A stretch of DNA of 64,000 nucleotides from Bacteroidia bacterium (GTDB lineage Bacteria; Bacteroidota; Bacteroidia; Chitinophagales; UBA2359): positions 40,777-104,776 of the forward strand of contig JAUHXA010000018.1 in assembly GCA_030427245.1 (NCBI GenBank), read 5' to 3'. The position numbers were made by a program, and so were the translations under genes. Positions 1-9,281 of the stretch are shown here, piece by piece. Each line of letters opens with the position of its first letter. Positions within the stretch are counted from its first letter, which is position 1. The notes beneath the pieces were generated by a model. It worked only from the letters and a program-made list of their open reading frames with translations, was not told where the DNA came from and searched no databases.

Positions 1-265
1 TGAAAGTAAACTCTTCCTCCCCTATAAAATCTGAAGGTTTTGTTCCTTTCCTGTACTTGGCAATCATGGCATTATCCATTTTCATGACCACATCTGATAA
101 ACCGTAGCAGAGTAATTGCTGTGTTACGACTATATGTCCCAAGTTCCATATCAGGTTGTTATTGAAGCCTTTCGGAATTTCATTCAATTGATCGATGGTC
201 AATCCTTTAACCGTAGAAAGCAAGTTTTGTCTGGTTGTTTCGAGTATTTCAAATTGTTTTTTCAT
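1..265 (-). CDS. DinB-like family protein, N-terminal part only
   Basis: The frame opens at an ATG on the minus strand at 263-265 and runs off the left edge, so about 88 residues are visible. The start MKKQFEILETTRQNL, then a segment with NLIWNLGHIVVTQQLL, matches the first helices of the DinB/YfiT-like four-helix-bundle superfamily, in which the His of the NLGHI segment is one of three metal ligands. Members include thiol-dependent transferases and many uncharacterised stress proteins, so no substrate can be given. It is divergent from pfkA with an 87-bp gap. It is missing from the ORF track because it is cut by the window edge. Confidence 0.75.
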   Translation of the reverse strand, partial: MKKQFEILETTRQNLLSTVKGLTIDQLNEIPKGFNNNLIWNLGHIVVTQQLLCYGLSDVVMKMDNAMIAKYRKGTKPSDFIGEEEFTF

Positions 266-306
266 GTTTCAAAGATATAAAATACAACTACAAAAAAATT
301 CTTTCT

Positions 307-314
307 TAGCTTTG
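307..314 (+). promoter_or_regulatory. Candidate -7 box for pfkA
   Basis: TAGCTTTG is an exact match to the Bacteroidota -7 consensus TAnnTTTG and lies 38 bp before the pfkA ATG. I see no convincing TTG -33 element at the usual spacing, so this is a partial promoter call. Confidence 0.4.
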
Positions 315-352
315 TTTCCTTCACAAATTTCATATCGTAAATATTTCAATCA

Positions 353-1429
353 ATGAGTGAGAAAATAACTAATGAAAAAGACTCTGTAAAAACAGAGGTT
401 TCAGTTCCTACCCCAAAAGCGAAAAATGAAATCAAAAAAATTGCCGTTTTAACTTCTGGAGGTGATGCACCTGGTATGAATGCCTGTATTCGAGCAGTTG
501 TCAGAACAGCCCTGCACAACAATTTGAGAGTAGTAGGTGTGACACAAGGCTACAAGGGTTTGATAAAGGGAGCGGATTATTTTAAGGAGATGAAATCAGA
601 AGATGTGAGTAATATCATACATAGAGGTGGGACAATCCTCAAATCGGCTCGCTGTCTGGAATTTAAAGAAAACGCAGGAATGGAAAAAGCCTACCGAAAT
701 CTTGAAGCTCATGGAATCCATGCTGTTATAGCCATTGGAGGAGATGGAACTTTCAGAGGGGCACGCGAATTTTCGACTAAGTTTAATATTCCTTTCATTG
801 GAATACCTGGTACGATCGACAATGATTTGGCAAATACTGATTTTACGATTGGCTATGATACGGCATTGAATACAGTTATTGAAGCGATTGATAAAATACG
901 TGATACGGCAAGTTCACATGATCGTTTGTTTTTTATTGAAGTAATGGGGCGAGATGCAGGTTACATTGCCATCCGTACAGGTATTGCCTGTGGCGCAGAA
1001 GCGATTGTAATTCCTGAAAATGAGATCAACGTAGATGATTTGGTAGGAGAATTGGAGAGAGGTTTTCTACGAAAAAAGACATCAAGTATTATCGTAGTGG
1101 CCGAAGGGTACAAAGGAATTCACAAAGAAGGACAGGGTACTTTTGCGCTGGCAGAAGAAGTGAAAAATAAACTGAATAAAAATACAGAGTACGACATTCG
1201 AGTAACCGTATTGGGACATATTCAGAGAGGTGGACCGCCTACCTGCAAAGACAGAGTTTTGGCTACTAGATTGGGTGTAGCAGCAGTGGAAGGTTTGCTA
1301 AAAGGAGAAAGAAATGTCATGGCAGGCTTGAAGGAGAGAAAAGTCGCTTATTCTCCTCTCAAACATATCAGAAAGGATACGGGAGAAGTGACCAAAGAAT
1401 TATTGCGTTTGGCGAGTATTGTTGGGTAG
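353..1429 (+). CDS. pfkA: ATP-dependent 6-phosphofructokinase
   Basis: Catalyses fructose 6-phosphate + ATP to fructose 1,6-bisphosphate, the committed step of glycolysis, in the cytoplasm. Visible PfkA motifs are the nucleotide-binding SGGDAPGMN (about residues 35-43), GGDGTFRGA, the catalytic PGTIDNDL with its TIDND aspartates, the MGRDAGYIA substrate loop and GHIQRGG near the C terminus. At 358 residues it is longer than the usual 320 because of a hydrophilic extension of about 28 residues before the first strand. No other ATG lies between residue 1 and the core, so the start is probably right. It is transcribed alone or with the acyltransferase 150 bp downstream. Confidence 0.96.
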   Translation: MSEKITNEKDSVKTEVSVPTPKAKNEIKKIAVLTSGGDAPGMNACIRAVVRTALHNNLRVVGVTQGYKGLIKGADYFKEMKSEDVSNIIHRGGTILKSARCLEFKENAGMEKAYRNLEAHGIHAVIAIGGDGTFRGAREFSTKFNIPFIGIPGTIDNDLANTDFTIGYDTALNTVIEAIDKIRDTASSHDRLFFIEVMGRDAGYIAIRTGIACGAEAIVIPENEINVDDLVGELERGFLRKKTSSIIVVAEGYKGIHKEGQGTFALAEEVKNKLNKNTEYDIRVTVLGHIQRGGPPTCKDRVLATRLGVAAVEGLLKGERNVMAGLKERKVAYSPLKHIRKDTGEVTKELLRLASIVG

Positions 1430-1581
1430 TTGGAAACTACATCTATTATTCAGAGCATTATCATTTTCACAGGCTATTTTTATTTTTCATTCAAGGATTT
1501 ATTTGAATGAAGGTTTTGATTCCCAGTTTGAATTTGTATTTTGGCATTTGTTTTACTCATCATATCAATTTTATCCTGCCC

Positions 1582-3297
1582 ATGTCTCTAAAGCACGAAA
1601 TAGATGAACAAGGAGAATACAATTTTGTGATTCCCAATATTAAAGACTGGCCGATCTATGATGTAAATCAACAAAAAACCGAGTTTTTGCAGGACTTAAT
1701 AGCTCGTACAAAAGAAAAAATCAAAGAAATGGCGGGCAGTCCTAAAAAACTGCACGATATTTTGGCTCGGACTCGTTACCTCGAACAAATTCGAATTCAA
1801 GAAGAACCTTGGAGAGTGGACCCAAGTGACGACTGGAGATTTTGGCACAAAAAGGTGAGAAAAGTATTGCTAAAAAGCGCAACCCAACACAATTATGACA
1901 ACGGATTGAGTGCTTCTGAAGAGGCTATTTTTGATGACATCATCAGCCGTTATGCACACGAAATCGTAGGCAGTTTTCGCCCAAAAACTTATCATTTGGC
2001 GAGCAAAGTTTTGCCCCGTTTTCTCTCTCGATTACTCAATACTTTTTCTTCTCGAAAATTTTTCAAAGTCAAATACCGCCTCAAAGATCGCCTCAAAATA
2101 ACAGGGCAAATTGAATTGATTCGGGAATTGGCGACCAAAGGAACGCTAGTGGTTGTTCCTACACACTTCAGTAACTTAGATTCGGTGTTGGTAGGATGGT
2201 CTTTGCATACGATTGGCTTACCTGCCTTTTTGTATGGCGCAGGATTGAATTTGTTCAACAGTCGAATCTTCGGATATTTTATGAGTCGGTTAGGGGCGTA
2301 TCGTTTAGACCGAAGAAAGAAGAATCCTTTGTATATGGAAGCCCTCAAAATGTATTCACAAATTGTGGTAGAGCGAGGTTGTCACAGTCTGTTTTTTCCT
2401 GGAGGAACTCGTTCCCGATCAGGCTCAATTGAAACACGCTTGAAACTGGGGCTTTTGGGTACAATTGTCGAAGCTCAAAGGCGTAATTTTGTAGAAGATA
2501 TTCCCAAATATGGCAAGGAGCCTACTGACAGAGGCAACAAAGTCTTCATTGTTCCTTTGGTATTGAATTACCATTTTGTATTGGAAGCCAAACGATTGAT
2601 TGATCAACATTTGAAGCAAAGCGGCAAGGAGAAATACTACATTGACAAAGATGTATTTCCGAGCAGTAAGAAGGCTTATGAGTTTTTGGCGAGCATGGTT
2701 GGGGAACGCTCCGAAATCTTGCTTTCCTTTGGCAAACCTATTGACATATTTGGGCATCCTGTCGATTCAGAGGGCAATAGTTTAGATAGTAATGGCAATT
2801 TTGTTGATATCGAAAATTATTTTGTATCAAACGGTAAAATGAGTGAAGACAAGCAAAGAGATGAAGAATATACTCGTTTGTTGGGCGAACACATTTTGAA
2901 GCAGTTTTACCAATACAATGTAGTTATTTCCAGCGATTTGATTGCTTTTATAGCCTTTGAACTATTGAAGAAAAGAAATCCTAAATTTGATATTTTTGGC
3001 TTGCTCAGATTACCTGAAGAAGAACGAGTCATTGACTACAATGACTATATAGAAACAGTCGAAAAAATCAGAAAAGAACTGAATATTAGAGCAAAACTGG
3101 GAGAACTGCAAGTCGCAGATCACCTAAATACAGATATTCACCGCTTGGTCAATCATGGTCTGAGTAATATTGGATTGTACCATACCGAACGCCCTGTGCG
3201 AAAAACGGAAAATGGAGACATTACGAGTGACAACATGAATCTGCTTTATTATTATCACAATCGTTTGTTGGGTTATGAGTTGGAGAAATTGATATAG
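1582..3297 (+). CDS. PlsB/PlsC-family glycerol-phosphate acyltransferase
   Basis: Transfers a fatty acyl group to a glycerol-phosphate backbone, an early step of phospholipid synthesis at the inner membrane. The acyltransferase core has the HX4D catalytic motif PTHFSNLD (His about residue 195) and a later FFPGGTRSRSG block resembling the glycerol 3-phosphate-binding motif of PlsB. The C-terminal half is helical, as in long GPAT-type enzymes. The ORF track opens at 1507, but the first 25 residues look like translated leader, so I chose the ATG at 1582 (MSLKHEIDEQ). gpsA follows after 70 bp and makes the glycerol 3-phosphate substrate, which favours a GPAT role over a lysophosphatidate role. 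Confidence 0.85.
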   Translation: MSLKHEIDEQGEYNFVIPNIKDWPIYDVNQQKTEFLQDLIARTKEKIKEMAGSPKKLHDILARTRYLEQIRIQEEPWRVDPSDDWRFWHKKVRKVLLKSATQHNYDNGLSASEEAIFDDIISRYAHEIVGSFRPKTYHLASKVLPRFLSRLLNTFSSRKFFKVKYRLKDRLKITGQIELIRELATKGTLVVVPTHFSNLDSVLVGWSLHTIGLPAFLYGAGLNLFNSRIFGYFMSRLGAYRLDRRKKNPLYMEALKMYSQIVVERGCHSLFFPGGTRSRSGSIETRLKLGLLGTIVEAQRRNFVEDIPKYGKEPTDRGNKVFIVPLVLNYHFVLEAKRLIDQHLKQSGKEKYYIDKDVFPSSKKAYEFLASMVGERSEILLSFGKPIDIFGHPVDSEGNSLDSNGNFVDIENYFVSNGKMSEDKQRDEEYTRLLGEHILKQFYQYNVVISSDLIAFIAFELLKKRNPKFDIFGLLRLPEEERVIDYNDYIETVEKIRKELNIRAKLGELQVADHLNTDIHRLVNHGLSNIGLYHTERPVRKTENGDITSDNMNLLYYYHNRLLGYELEKLI

Positions 3298-3367
3298 GGA
3301 GATAGGAAGAAGGAAATGAGAAGTGGGAGGAGAAAACGAGAATCATTCAAAATACAATATTTAAAAC

Positions 3368-4402
3368 ATGAGTTATTACGGTGTCATTGGTTCGGGAAAT
3401 TTTGGTACGGCTATGGCAAATGTCATGGCACTCAATGGAAAAGTATTGATTTATGTACGCCGACAAGAGGTATATGACAACATTTTGCATAAACGCTTCA
3501 ATAGAGGTCAAAAAATGCACCCCAATGTGCGTCCCACCTTGAGTCTGGAAGAAGTGGCCGAAAACTGCAAAATTATCGTTCCCTTAGTCCCTTCTTCCAA
3601 TTTTCGAGATATGATGAAAAAGGCTGCTCCCTGCCTTACACCTGAACACATTTTGATTCATGGAACAAAGGGGTTGGGTCTTAGCATTCCTTCAAAAACG
3701 GAGATGGACAAGGCGATTCCCCTACGACGAGAATACATCCAAACGATGAGTGACATCATACAACAAGAAAGTGTGGTCATTCGAGTTGGGTGTTTATCTG
3801 GCCCTAACCTTTCCAAGGAGATTGCCAACAATGAACCGACTGCAACAGTTGTGGCAAGTCGCTTTGATGAGGTAATTTCAAAGGGAAAGGAAGCTTTGAG
3901 AGGATCCATGTTTCGGGTTTATGGCAGTCATGATGTGCTGGGAGTCGAATTGGCAGGAGTATTGAAAAACATCATGGCCTTGGGAGCAGGTATGTTGAGA
4001 GGTTTGAATTTTGGTGAAAACTCCAAAGCTATGTTGATTTCTCGTGGCTTGGGCGAAATGATAAAACTCGGCAATGCATTAGGAGCAGATACGACTGCAT
4101 TTTTAGGTGTAGCAGGTGTAGGCGATTTGGTAGCAACTTGTTCAAGTCACCTCAGTCGCAACCATACAGTAGGATATCGCTTAGCAAAAGGAGAAGAATT
4201 GCAGGCGATTGTGACGGATATGAATCAAGTGGTGGAAGGTATCAAAACGGTACGAATAGCAAAAGGTATCGCAATGTATTACCAACTTGAACTGCCTATA
4301 GTAGAAGGATTGTATCGCGTTTTGTACGAAGGAGACAGCATAGCAAATTGTATGGAGTATCTGATGAGCCATGGTTTTGATAAGGATGTGGATTTTTATT
4401 AG
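3368..4402 (+). CDS. gpsA: NAD(P)H-dependent glycerol-3-phosphate dehydrogenase
   Basis: Reduces dihydroxyacetone phosphate to sn-glycerol 3-phosphate for membrane lipid synthesis. The Rossmann motif GSGNFGTAMA is at the extreme N terminus. The C-terminal substrate domain has LKNIMALGAGM with the catalytic lysine, then the FGENSKAMLISRG stretch and GVAGVGDLVATC. At 344 residues it is of normal length. It is co-directional with the acyltransferase upstream, so the two probably form a glycerolipid unit. The next gene downstream is unrelated and has its own -7 box. Confidence 0.95.
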   Translation: MSYYGVIGSGNFGTAMANVMALNGKVLIYVRRQEVYDNILHKRFNRGQKMHPNVRPTLSLEEVAENCKIIVPLVPSSNFRDMMKKAAPCLTPEHILIHGTKGLGLSIPSKTEMDKAIPLRREYIQTMSDIIQQESVVIRVGCLSGPNLSKEIANNEPTATVVASRFDEVISKGKEALRGSMFRVYGSHDVLGVELAGVLKNIMALGAGMLRGLNFGENSKAMLISRGLGEMIKLGNALGADTTAFLGVAGVGDLVATCSSHLSRNHTVGYRLAKGEELQAIVTDMNQVVEGIKTVRIAKGIAMYYQLELPIVEGLYRVLYEGDSIANCMEYLMSHGFDKDVDFY

Positions 4403-4457
4403 TGTGATAAAGGTCAGCTTGCAAGCTAAAAGACGTACTAAGTGCAAAAAGAAACCG

Positions 4458-4465
4458 TAAATTTG
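4458..4465 (+). promoter_or_regulatory. Candidate -7 box for the choice-of-anchor B gene
   Basis: TAAATTTG followed by C is an exact TAnnTTTG match. A TTG at 4429-4431 lies 26 bp upstream, slightly wider than the usual 17-23. Initiation near 4472 would suit the signal-peptide start at 4544. Confidence 0.4.
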
Positions 4466-4543
4466 CACTCCTTTATATGAAAAGAACTTCCCATAAATGT
4501 GATTTCACATACTTCTAACATCATTGTCAAATTTTTATTAAGA

Positions 4544-6964
4544 ATGAACAGATTTGCGTTATTGTTATTAATAGGCTTCCTTTTTGCTTTGCCTTTCGGA
4601 GAAACGTATGCCCAAAAAAACATGTTTTTGTTTAGCCAATTGTCTTATGACCAAGGAGTCAACGATATTTGGGGCTATGTAGATTCACGAACCGAGGTCG
4701 AGTATGCTATTGTTGGTTTGGATAGGGCTATATCTATTGTCAGTTTGGCCAACCCTGCCAGCCCAAAAGAAGTTGCTCGTGTACCCGATGCCACTTCCTT
4801 ATGGCACGACATGAAGGTCTGGGGAGATTTTATCTATGTCACCAATGAAGGTGCTCAAGGTATGTTGATTATTGACGTTAGCAATTTGCCAGAAGTGACT
4901 TATTCACGCTGGAATGGTTCTGAAGATGTCAATTATCCCATCAATATGAACACAGCTCACAATATATACATTGACGAAAATGGATTTGGGTATATTTTTG
5001 GAGCAGATGTAGGTGTAGGTGGAGCGATTATTTTGGACTTGAATCAAGATCCTTTGAACCCTCCTATTGTTGGCATTTACGATACACGCTATATACACGA
5101 TGGCTATGTTCGAGACAACATCCTTTGGTCTGCCGAAATCAACGACGGAATATTGTCAGTGGTAGATGTATCCGACAAAGCGAATCCACAAGTTTTGGCT
5201 ACAACTTCTACTCCCAGTGATTTTACCCACAACTGTTGGTTGTCTGATGATGGCAATACGATTTACACAACTGATGAACGAGCCAATGCATTTATTGCAG
5301 CCTATGATGTCTCCGATTTGAGCGACATTCGAGAGTTGGATAGAGTACAGTCTAGCCCCGGTCAAAACGTTATTCCACACAATACTTTCGTAATAGGTGA
5401 TTTTTTGGTAACTTCTTATTACCGTGACGGTGTGACCGTACACGATGCAACCAATCCTGAATTCTTGGTAGAAGTTGGAAATTACGATACTTCGCCCAAC
5501 TTTGAAGGTGATGGCTTCAATGGTTGTTGGGGTGTATATCCTTATTTGCCTTCGGGCTTGGTGATTGCTTCGGATATGGAAGAAGGACTATTTGTAATCC
5601 AACCTTCTTATATTCGTGCCTGTTATATACAAGGTTCGGTAACAGATATGGCCACTGGAGCAAATATTGCAGGGGCGAAGGTGACGATTGAAGAAGTAGA
5701 TAAAACTTTTGAAACCGACTTTTCAGGAACTTATACAAATGGGATTCCCGATGCAGGTTTCTACACTGTTACGTTTTCTAAAATCGGCTACAAATCCGTC
5801 ACCTATGAAAATATTTTTCTTCAAAATGGTGAAACCCTCAATCTTTCAGCCAATTTGGAGGCTGCAAAAAGATTCAATCTATCGGGTACAGTGGTTGAAT
5901 CAGAAACTTCAAAAATCATATCAAACGCAAATATAGTTTTCAATCTAGAGGATTATTCCGTAGAAACAACGACTGATGCCTCCGGTGCATTTATGTTGCC
6001 CGATTTCTTAGAGGGTTCTTATGAGGTCATTGTCGGTAAATGGGGCTACAAAGTATTGACTTCAAATATAGACCTAAATGAGACAAGTGTAAATACTGTC
6101 TATGAATTAACAAAGGGATATCAAGATGATTTTACAGCTGATTTTGGTTGGACAGTAGAGAGCACAGCCTCCGCTGGTATTTGGGTAAGAGACATTCCCT
6201 TTGGAACCACTTCTGGAGGCTCATTCATGAACCCAAATGTAGATGTGGCTTCAGATGCTGGAAACAGTTGCTATGTGACTGGTAATTCGGCAAGTAGCAA
6301 TGTTGGAGCAGATGATGTAGATGGTGGATACACGCGCTTGATTTCTCCGATTTTTGACCTTAGCAGCTACGAAGATCCCGAAATCAGTTACTATCGTTGG
6401 TTCGCTAATGCTGGTGGACAAGGAGCTCCAAACGATGAATTGATTGTTACTTTGAGCAATGGAACAAAGGCACAAACAGTGGTCGAAATAGTCAATGCTT
6501 TTGATCCCAATGTCTCACAATGGCATCAAACAAAAATTAGGGTAAGCGATTATATGACTCCTACTGACAACATGCAAATTACTTTTGAGACCGCAGATGA
6601 AGATGGGATTCAAAATGGAGGAAACTTAGTTGAAGCGGGAGTAGATGCGTTTGACATTATTGACTTGGCAACAGTAGCAATTGAAGAAAAAATTGGCGAA
6701 AATACCTTGTCTGTCTTGGCATATCCCAATCCTTCAAAAGATGGCTTCAATATGGAATTGAGCGGTGTAAGTTTAGAAGTACTTCAACAACAAAATGCCC
6801 AATTGAGAGTTTTTAGTATCAACGGTCGTGAAGTTTTCAACGAAACAATTGACACTTCAAAACTCTATATTCCGAGAAATAATTTGAAAGCAGGAATATA
6901 CCTGTACGTCATTGAAGTGAATGGCGATTGGACTTCAAGAGGTGAATTATTGGTGCAAGATTAA
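4544..6964 (+). CDS. Secreted choice-of-anchor B protein with T9SS sorting domain
   Basis: A large secreted protein with no assigned enzymatic role. A signal peptide (MNRFALLLLIGFLFALPFG, cleaved near YAQ) starts at the internal ATG 4544, so the ORF-track start at 4499 is 15 codons too long. Residues about 30-350 form a beta-propeller of LVIVD-like repeats (SLWHDMKVWGDFIYVTNEG, LIIDVSNLPEV) typical of the choice-of-anchor B family. Two carboxypeptidase-regulatory-like beta-sandwich domains follow (CYIQGSVTDMATGANIAGA and FNLSGTVVESET), then a jelly-roll-like region. The end (AYPNPSKDGF, GIYLYVIE) is a type A T9SS sorting domain, so the protein should be exported and attached to the cell surface or released. 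Confidence 0.9.
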   Translation: MNRFALLLLIGFLFALPFGETYAQKNMFLFSQLSYDQGVNDIWGYVDSRTEVEYAIVGLDRAISIVSLANPASPKEVARVPDATSLWHDMKVWGDFIYVTNEGAQGMLIIDVSNLPEVTYSRWNGSEDVNYPINMNTAHNIYIDENGFGYIFGADVGVGGAIILDLNQDPLNPPIVGIYDTRYIHDGYVRDNILWSAEINDGILSVVDVSDKANPQVLATTSTPSDFTHNCWLSDDGNTIYTTDERANAFIAAYDVSDLSDIRELDRVQSSPGQNVIPHNTFVIGDFLVTSYYRDGVTVHDATNPEFLVEVGNYDTSPNFEGDGFNGCWGVYPYLPSGLVIASDMEEGLFVIQPSYIRACYIQGSVTDMATGANIAGAKVTIEEVDKTFETDFSGTYTNGIPDAGFYTVTFSKIGYKSVTYENIFLQNGETLNLSANLEAAKRFNLSGTVVESETSKIISNANIVFNLEDYSVETTTDASGAFMLPDFLEGSYEVIVGKWGYKVLTSNIDLNETSVNTVYELTKGYQDDFTADFGWTVESTASAGIWVRDIPFGTTSGGSFMNPNVDVASDAGNSCYVTGNSASSNVGADDVDGGYTRLISPIFDLSSYEDPEISYYRWFANAGGQGAPNDELIVTLSNGTKAQTVVEIVNAFDPNVSQWHQTKIRVSDYMTPTDNMQITFETADEDGIQNGGNLVEAGVDAFDIIDLATVAIEEKIGENTLSVLAYPNPSKDGFNMELSGVSLEVLQQQNAQLRVFSINGREVFNETIDTSKLYIPRNNLKAGIYLYVIEVNGDWTSRGELLVQD

Positions 6965-7059
6965 GAGCTGCCCAAATAAATGATTCAGGCACAAACATTC
7001 TATTAAACTGTACGTACCTTTATATAGTCTAATCGGCGACATCATTTAATTAAGCCTCA

Positions 7060-7099
7060 TTTACGAGAACAGGGATGGTATATTCCTTGTTCTCGTAAA
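7060..7099. other. Long hairpin between two secreted-protein genes
   Basis: A 16-bp stem (TTTACGAGAACAGGGA with its complement, one G-T wobble) encloses an 8-nt loop. It lies 96 bp after one stop and 36 bp before the next ATG. No T-run follows on either strand, so a simple intrinsic terminator is less likely than an mRNA end-protection structure or a leader hairpin for the downstream gene. Confidence 0.6.
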
Positions 7100-7135
7100 A
7101 ACTTATATGTAGCAAGCCTAAATCTATTTATTCTA

Positions 7136-7987
7136 ATGAAGTTAAAATTTACCTACCTTATTTTTTTTATTGTATTTGTATCTGTAAGTACTCCTTCGCT
7201 TTGTCAACCTGTTGTTGCAGAAAGTGATGGCGAAACCCAACAAGAACTTCGTTATAGTTTTGTTTCTGAGAATCGCTTCAAAACCATTCACGAGTTAGAC
7301 GACCAGCACTTTTTTCCTGCAAAATACCAATTGGGACAAAAAGAAATTGTTCCTATTGAAGCGGGTGAAATGATGGTTTCTATTCTTACAGGAATGGTCG
7401 TCATTAGAGGTATAGAAAATTTGGGAACTTTTCACATTACCCAAAAAGAAAAGGATAGGGTAGGATATGTATATGAACTTATGAGCAAGGAGGGTAAAAC
7501 TGCTCGCTTCAAAGTAGTCATAGACCAAGAAAACTACATCAATCTTCTCTACTTTTACTCTAAAACTTTGGGTGAACACACTTTTTTCCTTGCCGAAAAA
7601 GAAGACCAAACCTTGGCTGCCGAAAAAAAGTTCTTTACTCCTAAATCAAAAATATTTGTTCGCTCTTATGGCAATTTAGTCGACAAAGAGGTAAAGCCCT
7701 ATACCATTGTCAAAGACCTTACTATCGCTAATAATCAAGAAAGAGTGATGATGGAAAGTCCTCTGTCTATAGATTTCAAAGAATATACTTGCAGTACTCC
7801 ACAAGGTACTTTTAACATCAAAGAAGCCAAAACCTATGAATACCGAACAGGCGAGTTTCCTTCGGTTCGTTCTCGCATCGAACTGTTTGTGAAAGAAAAA
7901 CCTAAGCGGATTTATATTTATCTTAGCTTCAAGCAAGAAATCGAATGTATCGAAATTGGAGATACTCGCTATTTTTTGATGCCTTGA
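7136..7987 (+). CDS. Secreted protein of unknown function
   Basis: I do not recognise the family. The 283-residue product begins with a clear signal peptide (LIFFIVFVSVSTPSLCQP, cleavage about residue 24). The rest is beta-rich and hydrophilic with no membrane segment, lipobox or sorting domain, so a periplasmic location is likely. Its 3' end overlaps the convergent DUF4296 gene by 19 bp, so both stops lie inside the opposite coding region. The strong hairpin at 7060-7099 lies directly upstream. Confidence 0.75.
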   Translation: MKLKFTYLIFFIVFVSVSTPSLCQPVVAESDGETQQELRYSFVSENRFKTIHELDDQHFFPAKYQLGQKEIVPIEAGEMMVSILTGMVVIRGIENLGTFHITQKEKDRVGYVYELMSKEGKTARFKVVIDQENYINLLYFYSKTLGEHTFFLAEKEDQTLAAEKKFFTPKSKIFVRSYGNLVDKEVKPYTIVKDLTIANNQERVMMESPLSIDFKEYTCSTPQGTFNIKEAKTYEYRTGEFPSVRSRIELFVKEKPKRIYIYLSFKQEIECIEIGDTRYFLMP

Positions 7988-8373
7988 CGATACTTCTCAT
8001 CTGTTCTGAGATTGGTTTCCATTTTAGAAAGCATGTTCAACATGTCTTCATACATCTTTTGCAAACTGTCTGGAACATGTGTGTAGTACTCAAAGGACTT
8101 TTTGAATTCTTCAAAATTCGTTTCGTGCAGGGCAAAAACTTGTTGATAGTATTCTTCAATAGGTACTTTGTGGACAGTAGTGTCTGCTTTTACCGATTGA
8201 ATATAGGCTTCTGCCAACTGAATATCGAGTAGCACTTTTTTCATTGTTTCAGGCTGAATTATATTTTCAGGTATTTGATAAGTAGCAGTCGCTTCCTCAT
8301 TCTTGCAACCCACCACTATCGTAATTAATAAGATTACACTGATAAAAATTTTCATTGAAATAGAGTCTTTCAT
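7969..8373 (-). CDS. DUF4296 family lipoprotein
   Basis: A small envelope lipoprotein of a Bacteroidota-restricted family without known function. The signal (MKIFISVILLITIVVGC) ends in a lipobox with the acylated Cys followed by KNEE. The DUF4296 core is seen in NIIQPETMKKVLLDIQLAEAYI and the helical segment up to the C terminus. The ORF track begins at 8445, but the lipoprotein signal fits a start at 8373 (MKDSISMKIF) or 8355; I chose 8373. The gene converges on and overlaps the secreted-protein gene by 19 bp. Confidence 0.82.
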   Translation of the reverse strand: MKDSISMKIFISVILLITIVVGCKNEEATATYQIPENIIQPETMKKVLLDIQLAEAYIQSVKADTTVHKVPIEEYYQQVFALHETNFEEFKKSFEYYTHVPDSLQKMYEDMLNMLSKMETNLRTDEKYRQGIKK

Positions 8374-8526
8374 AAGCTCATTTTTTGTGTTTGCATAGCA
8401 TTCGCTATTATTATACGGCAAATTAACAAATTTATCTTTGAACACTTTATCTTTGTAGTATTCATCAAGAAATATAATTATTTTTCTATTTATATTGTTT
8501 CTTAATTAAATAATAAACTGAGAGTT

Positions 8527-9078
8527 ATGTTTAAAAAAATCTTATTGGGTTTATTCTTATGTATGTTTGCTGCAACGGGTGTTTTTGCACAAGCTCAAAC
8601 CCAAGTACAAAGTATTGATAAATACAATGGTATGATTGATAAGGGAATTTCCGATAACGAATTGCAGTCACATACGCTGCGATTGAATGCGGGAGGGCAA
8701 CCTTGGACTGGCATTTTGAACTACACCGAAAACCTTTATTTCTACTTCGAAGCGAAAGCGGGAATCGTTGCCTTAAAGAAAATTTCTGTAAGTACAAAAG
8801 TAGCAGATCGAATGGGCTGGAAAGATTTTTTGTTTGATGACACTGGTAATTTGGTCAAACATTTCAGCATTTCGGATGCAACAAAAGCAAGTTCTCCAAG
8901 CTCACAGTATTACTTTTTGAGTAGCAAACTGGTCACTATTATTGATAGTGCAGGCACACGAAATCCCAATAATTTTGCGACTGAAGATATTCAAAAAGCA
9001 GTAGAGGTGCTTAATGAAGCCAAAGATTACAAAAAAGTATTTGACAGCATTGCCGCCATACAATTGGGCAATAAATAA
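8527..9078 (+). CDS. Secreted protein of unknown function
   Basis: The 183-residue product has a good signal peptide (ILLGLFLCMFAATGVFAQAQ), no lipobox and no further membrane segment, so it is probably periplasmic. I do not recognise a domain. Two overlapping-type -7 matches (TATCTTTG at 8433 and 8448) precede the ATG, and a strong intrinsic terminator follows 90 bp after the stop, so it looks like a monocistronic unit. Confidence 0.75.
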   Translation: MFKKILLGLFLCMFAATGVFAQAQTQVQSIDKYNGMIDKGISDNELQSHTLRLNAGGQPWTGILNYTENLYFYFEAKAGIVALKKISVSTKVADRMGWKDFLFDDTGNLVKHFSISDATKASSPSSQYYFLSSKLVTIIDSAGTRNPNNFATEDIQKAVEVLNEAKDYKKVFDSIAAIQLGNK

Positions 9079-9167
9079 TTAATGCTTTGGATCAGAGAAG
9101 CGAGAGCAGAATGAACCGATTTTAGGAAACCTTGCATCTTTACTCTCTATTTTAATATGAAGACGAT

Positions 9168-9208
9168 AGATTTCAGAAATTTTCGCAATTTCTGAAATCT
9201 TTTTTTTT
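9168..9208 (+). terminator. Intrinsic terminator after the 183-residue secreted protein
   Basis: A perfect 14-bp stem, AGATTTCAGAAATT with its complement, encloses the loop TTCGC and is followed at once by eight T residues. Confidence 0.92.
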
Positions 9209-9281
9209 ATGTAGTCTTGCTTCAATCTTCATTGAGCCTCCGCACTACTTCAAACTCCTCTTGGGCAAATCAAAAAAGGAA

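Noticed and set aside
1507-1581. Upstream start of the acyltransferase
   Set aside because: The extra 25 residues look like untranslated leader, and the ATG at 1582 gives a better N terminus.
1419-1607. ORF 1419-1607 plus strand
   Set aside because: It overlaps the pfkA end and the acyltransferase start in another frame and has no recognisable features.
4499-4543. Upstream start of the choice-of-anchor B gene
   Set aside because: It places polar residues before an otherwise normal signal peptide starting at 4544.
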